This document shows positions 60,800-64,000 of a stretch of 64,000 bases of DNA, piece after piece; the first letter of the stretch is position 1, and the number at the start of each line of letters is the position of its first letter. The translations under genes and the position numbers were made by a program. Below the pieces are notes generated by a model. The model ran no database searches and had not been told where the DNA came from. It saw only the letters and a list, made by a program, of their open reading frames with translations. This DNA is from Lunularia cruciata (Eukaryota; Streptophyta; Marchantiopsida; Lunulariales; Lunulariaceae): assembly GCA_948567375.1 (NCBI GenBank), contig OX419762.1, forward strand, positions 67,001 to 131,000, given 5' to 3'.

Positions 60800-62800
60800 C
60801 CAATGAATGTAGGTACTTTTGTTAACATTCCTACCAAACAATGTCTTCTACCATTATTTCTTCAAAGAAGGGTGGAAGTCTTAGTTATGCCTTTCAATCC
60901 AAGTGTTTGAATAACCCTTTTGGTCATAATGTTTATTGTTAAACCCAAATCAATTCAACTACTTGGGATGACACTACCTTCAATTGTTACTAAAATGTTA
61001 GGATTGTGAATCCAGGTAGGTGACACATGGGAATCCATGTGCAAGCTTTTCCTAGTTCTTATAATTAGAGGTAGAAAGGAATCTATGGGATTTTGTTCCT
61101 AAAAAAGTATTTTCTTGGTACATGGATCACAAAATGCACCATGGGTTGTTTCTCTAATAAGAAACTTTGAAGCATCCTACATTTGGTAGGAGATACCTTG
61201 TAGAGTTGCTTGAGAGTAATGTTTGCTTGAGTGTTAGCCAAATTAGCAATGATATTGTATTTTTGTATGAAGGAAGTAGGTGGTTTCTTTTCTATGGTAT
61301 CAAACATAGAGATTATGGCCCTATACATTTCAAGGACAAGCTATGAGGTCTCATCCCATACAGACTCATCATCAAAATCTACAAAAGAATAACTTTTTGA
61401 GCTTGAGTTACTAGTTGGATCAAGTACTACATAAGTGAGGGATCACATTGTGAGGAAGATGTTAGCCTTTGAAAGCACATTGTCCTTAATTGACATGGTC
61501 TTTTGTATAGTGGGAAGTTCTTCAATTGCAATAAAATGCACATTTTTTAGGGCCAAGGTTATTGAGTGGTTTGCTTTGTGTAGATGCTTAGTGTACTTGA
61601 GTGATGAAGTTTTGGAAGTCTAGGCATTGTGGCATAGTATGTGCTCTAGATAAGAACATGCATTGTGTAGGTTTGATGGGGCATTCATTGCAAATGTGAC
61701 AACGTATATTAGGTCCAATCAGCCCTTGTCTTCATCCATTATGTTATGGTATAGTATCTACCACATGTGTTCTTTCTTCTTTGGATTTTTGACACCTTTG
61801 TAGTGTTTTGTAATTTGTCGCTGTGTGCTTGTACCTTCCATAATGGATATAAAATTAGAAATGTCTAGAGTAGCATATTAGGCATTAGTGTGCTCCTATC
61901 TCATGCATTATGTACAAGAGATTTCCCCCCTAGTGGCAATGTTAATTGGATTTCTCTCTTGGGGTTGTTGTGCTAAGTAAAGAGTCTTGAGGTGTTCCAA
62001 CATGACCAAGATAACCTCTATTTTTGTGGTTGTTGCTATAGGAATAGGTAGTGCTAGAGGTTGTACAAGTGGTACTTAGGAGATATTGCCGGTAGTTGAT
62101 CTTATATTGGTACTAATTGACTATGATACCACATATGGGCCCGGTATGGCTGTTGGAGTTCTCCCATAGAAATAGTTAGGCTGTAGGAATCCGTGGGTTG
62201 CAACATAGGAGTTATGCTTTACACTACCTTTGAAGCCAAGGATAATAGAGCAAGGATTGGTAATACCATGTCTTAAGTCCATTGTAGGGTCTAGAGCTAG
62301 TGTGATCATTGAAGATATGTATTGGAACATTTGAATATATGCCTATATAGTCTCATTGTATCTTTTGTGTAGTTGGTTTATTTTATCCATGAGTTGTTCT
62401 TGTTGCCCTTCTACTTGTATTAATGCAGAGCTCATTCTTGTGGTAGGGGTTAAGTCATTCAACTAATGTTATGCAACACCATTAGGAACTTTTTGTGCTA
62501 TAGCAACATCATCCTAGATTAATTAGCCATGAAAACATTCTCAAACATTCATAAGAATGACTCAAAGCTTCCTTGCCCTATGAATACTATTGTTTTGGGA
62601 AGTATGCAATTATTTCCTCTTCCTGCTATAGAAGTCATTGTAGTTGGGACCATAAGGACTACACAAGATGGGATAGGTGTTGTTGTAGGAGTGTGCATCA
62701 TGCATGGTGTGAAGTTGGGATAGATTGGTTTCCTTGGGCAGAAGTGCTTGCTATCAATGGAAACATTACCTAGTTAGGGGTTTAGGGTACCTCCACTTGT
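60800..62800 (-). mobile_element. Ty3/gypsy gag-protease remnant
   Basis: 61328-61083 encodes SFIQKYNIIANLANTQANIT, typical of the segment between gag and protease in plant gypsy elements. Near 61710-61660 a knuckle-like CHICNEC...TQC keeps three Cys positions but has lost the His. Order and orientation fit it being the 5' half of element X, split from its pol by element Y. Confidence 0.55.
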
Positions 62801-64000
62801 ACTTAAATGTTTGTCTGCAAATATGGGAGGTATTATCTCCCCAATCTTAAAACTACTTTACTTGTAAAGTGGGAGGTAATGTGTCCCTAAAATTGAAAAA
62901 AACTTCAATCTTGTGGAGTGGTGAGGAATAAACACAACCAAAGTGCATTGTAGAAGGTAGTGGAGATGACATATGAATCAGCCAGCAGCAGTGCCAAAAA
63001 TATAAATGGGATTATCCAATCTTGTAGTAGAAATGCAAGGAGCTATGAGAGCAAGGAAAACAACAGTATAATCCTTGCATAGGTGGCCATTTATGCAGCT
63101 TGGAGAGGTGTTGCAATTGAGATTCTTGTACCTAATTTTATTTCCACTAAGGGTTTGGGGTCTCCCAAAGACATTAACCCTTGAGGATGGTTCAATGGTC
63201 TATTACTCCCCTCAAACCATTTTGCCTTTAAGGTATGTCAGTTAGAAAGACCAATCAACATATCTACAACATATCTACATATAGATTCCTAGTATCATTT
63301 GGCTAGTCAATGAATCAATGCAACAAACCACCAAGGAGCATTGATTTAACAACACATATAATAAGCAACCCAAGAAATTGTGATTTACCATTCATTCCTT
63401 TTACACCAAGCTAGGAAAGGAATGCATAGTTTTATATTAGTTTTATACTAGTTCTCATGTCACATTGGCCTTTTGGCTCAAAGACCACAGTATAATCTTA
63501 TAGGAGGAAGAGGTCCAATTCATATATTGCACTAGTCAATCTCTCTCGTAGATGGCAAGTTATCCTTAATCTACAAATCACTACTTGAGGAATCCTTCAG
63601 ATGTATGCACTAGAATTCAAGATTTAGCACACCAAGGAGCGATCCGCCTTAGATACTAGATCCTAAACCTAAAAGAATTTTCTTTTCCTATCCTAATCAC
63701 AATATTATACACTATATAATATGGCCATCACCTTACTGGTAGCTTGTGCCGTAATTGCTAATTAGCTCTCTTCTCTTAGATATCTTTTCCTCTAAATGTA
63801 CAAAAACTTCTTGTTAGTACACCAATGGAGTCTTAATTACTACTTCCTAACTACTTACATGCTTGCAATCTTGATTGTTGTACCCAAGAACAATAAGCTA
63901 GCCTCCATGTAGTCCAATCTGCAAGTGCTTTTCTCTTGCACAACTATGCCCTAAACATTACTCTTGTAATGGAATCTATCCCACACCTAGTCTTTCTTCT
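62801..64000. other. Unassigned repetitive DNA at right edge
   Basis: No gene or defined element seen. Base composition and style match the adjoining gypsy leader or LTR DNA. The boundary lies outside the window. Confidence 0.4.

Noticed and set aside
1..64000. CRISPR arrays, bacterial operons or phage genes
   Set aside because: Repeats lack regular spacers, and all recognisable genes are plant nuclear genes with introns or retroelements.
1..64000. tRNA or rRNA genes
   Set aside because: Only the short initiator-tRNA-like end near 29311 was seen; no complete cloverleaf or rRNA segment was recognised by eye.

Overview
This is nuclear DNA of a land plant. The genes are eukaryotic, with introns of about 100-450 bp and GT..AG borders, and belong to plant or plastid families. 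They sit in a sea of LTR retrotransposons, MULE and MITE DNA elements, and TA-tailed retroelements. The species cannot be fixed from the sequence. A seedless plant such as a bryophyte is possible but not shown.

Layout. 1-2.8 kb: degenerate Ty3/gypsy gag (minus) and another decayed transposon ORF. 2.8-14 kb: a gene island holding an intronless LRR-VIII-1 type receptor kinase (plus, 4785-7724), a complete 8-exon plastid SOUL heme-binding protein gene (minus, 8716-11462) and the end of a small unidentified, perhaps plastid, protein gene (minus, about 13.6-13.8 kb). 14-22.9 kb: AT-rich DNA with a MULE-type element, tandem duplications, TA-tailed repeats in both orientations, a MITE and a solo LTR with target duplication. 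22.96-47.56 kb: one Tas-type aldo/keto reductase gene (minus) whose 12 exons can be joined in phase. Its fifth intron is about 17.4 kb and is packed with nested repeats. 48-64 kb: a MITE and decayed Ty3/gypsy elements, one apparently nested in another.

The most unusual structure is the 25.6-42.8 kb repeat complex inside the reductase gene. At least ten copies of one non-coding repeat family (here 'family A') lie head-to-tail in the same orientation. Each has the same 3' end attached to a (TA)n tract, is cut at a different 5' point, and abuts the (TA)n tail of its neighbour. One family A copy elsewhere (19.5-20.5 kb) has a perfect 14-bp target duplication containing ATATAT. This points to target-primed insertion into TA tracts, with each new copy supplying the next target. 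A decayed reverse transcriptase resembling Penelope-like elements lies in the array in the same orientation and also ends at a TA tract.

No operon-like relation exists between the host genes. The SOUL protein and perhaps the reductase and the small protein are plastid-type functions; the receptor kinase is a plasma-membrane protein.
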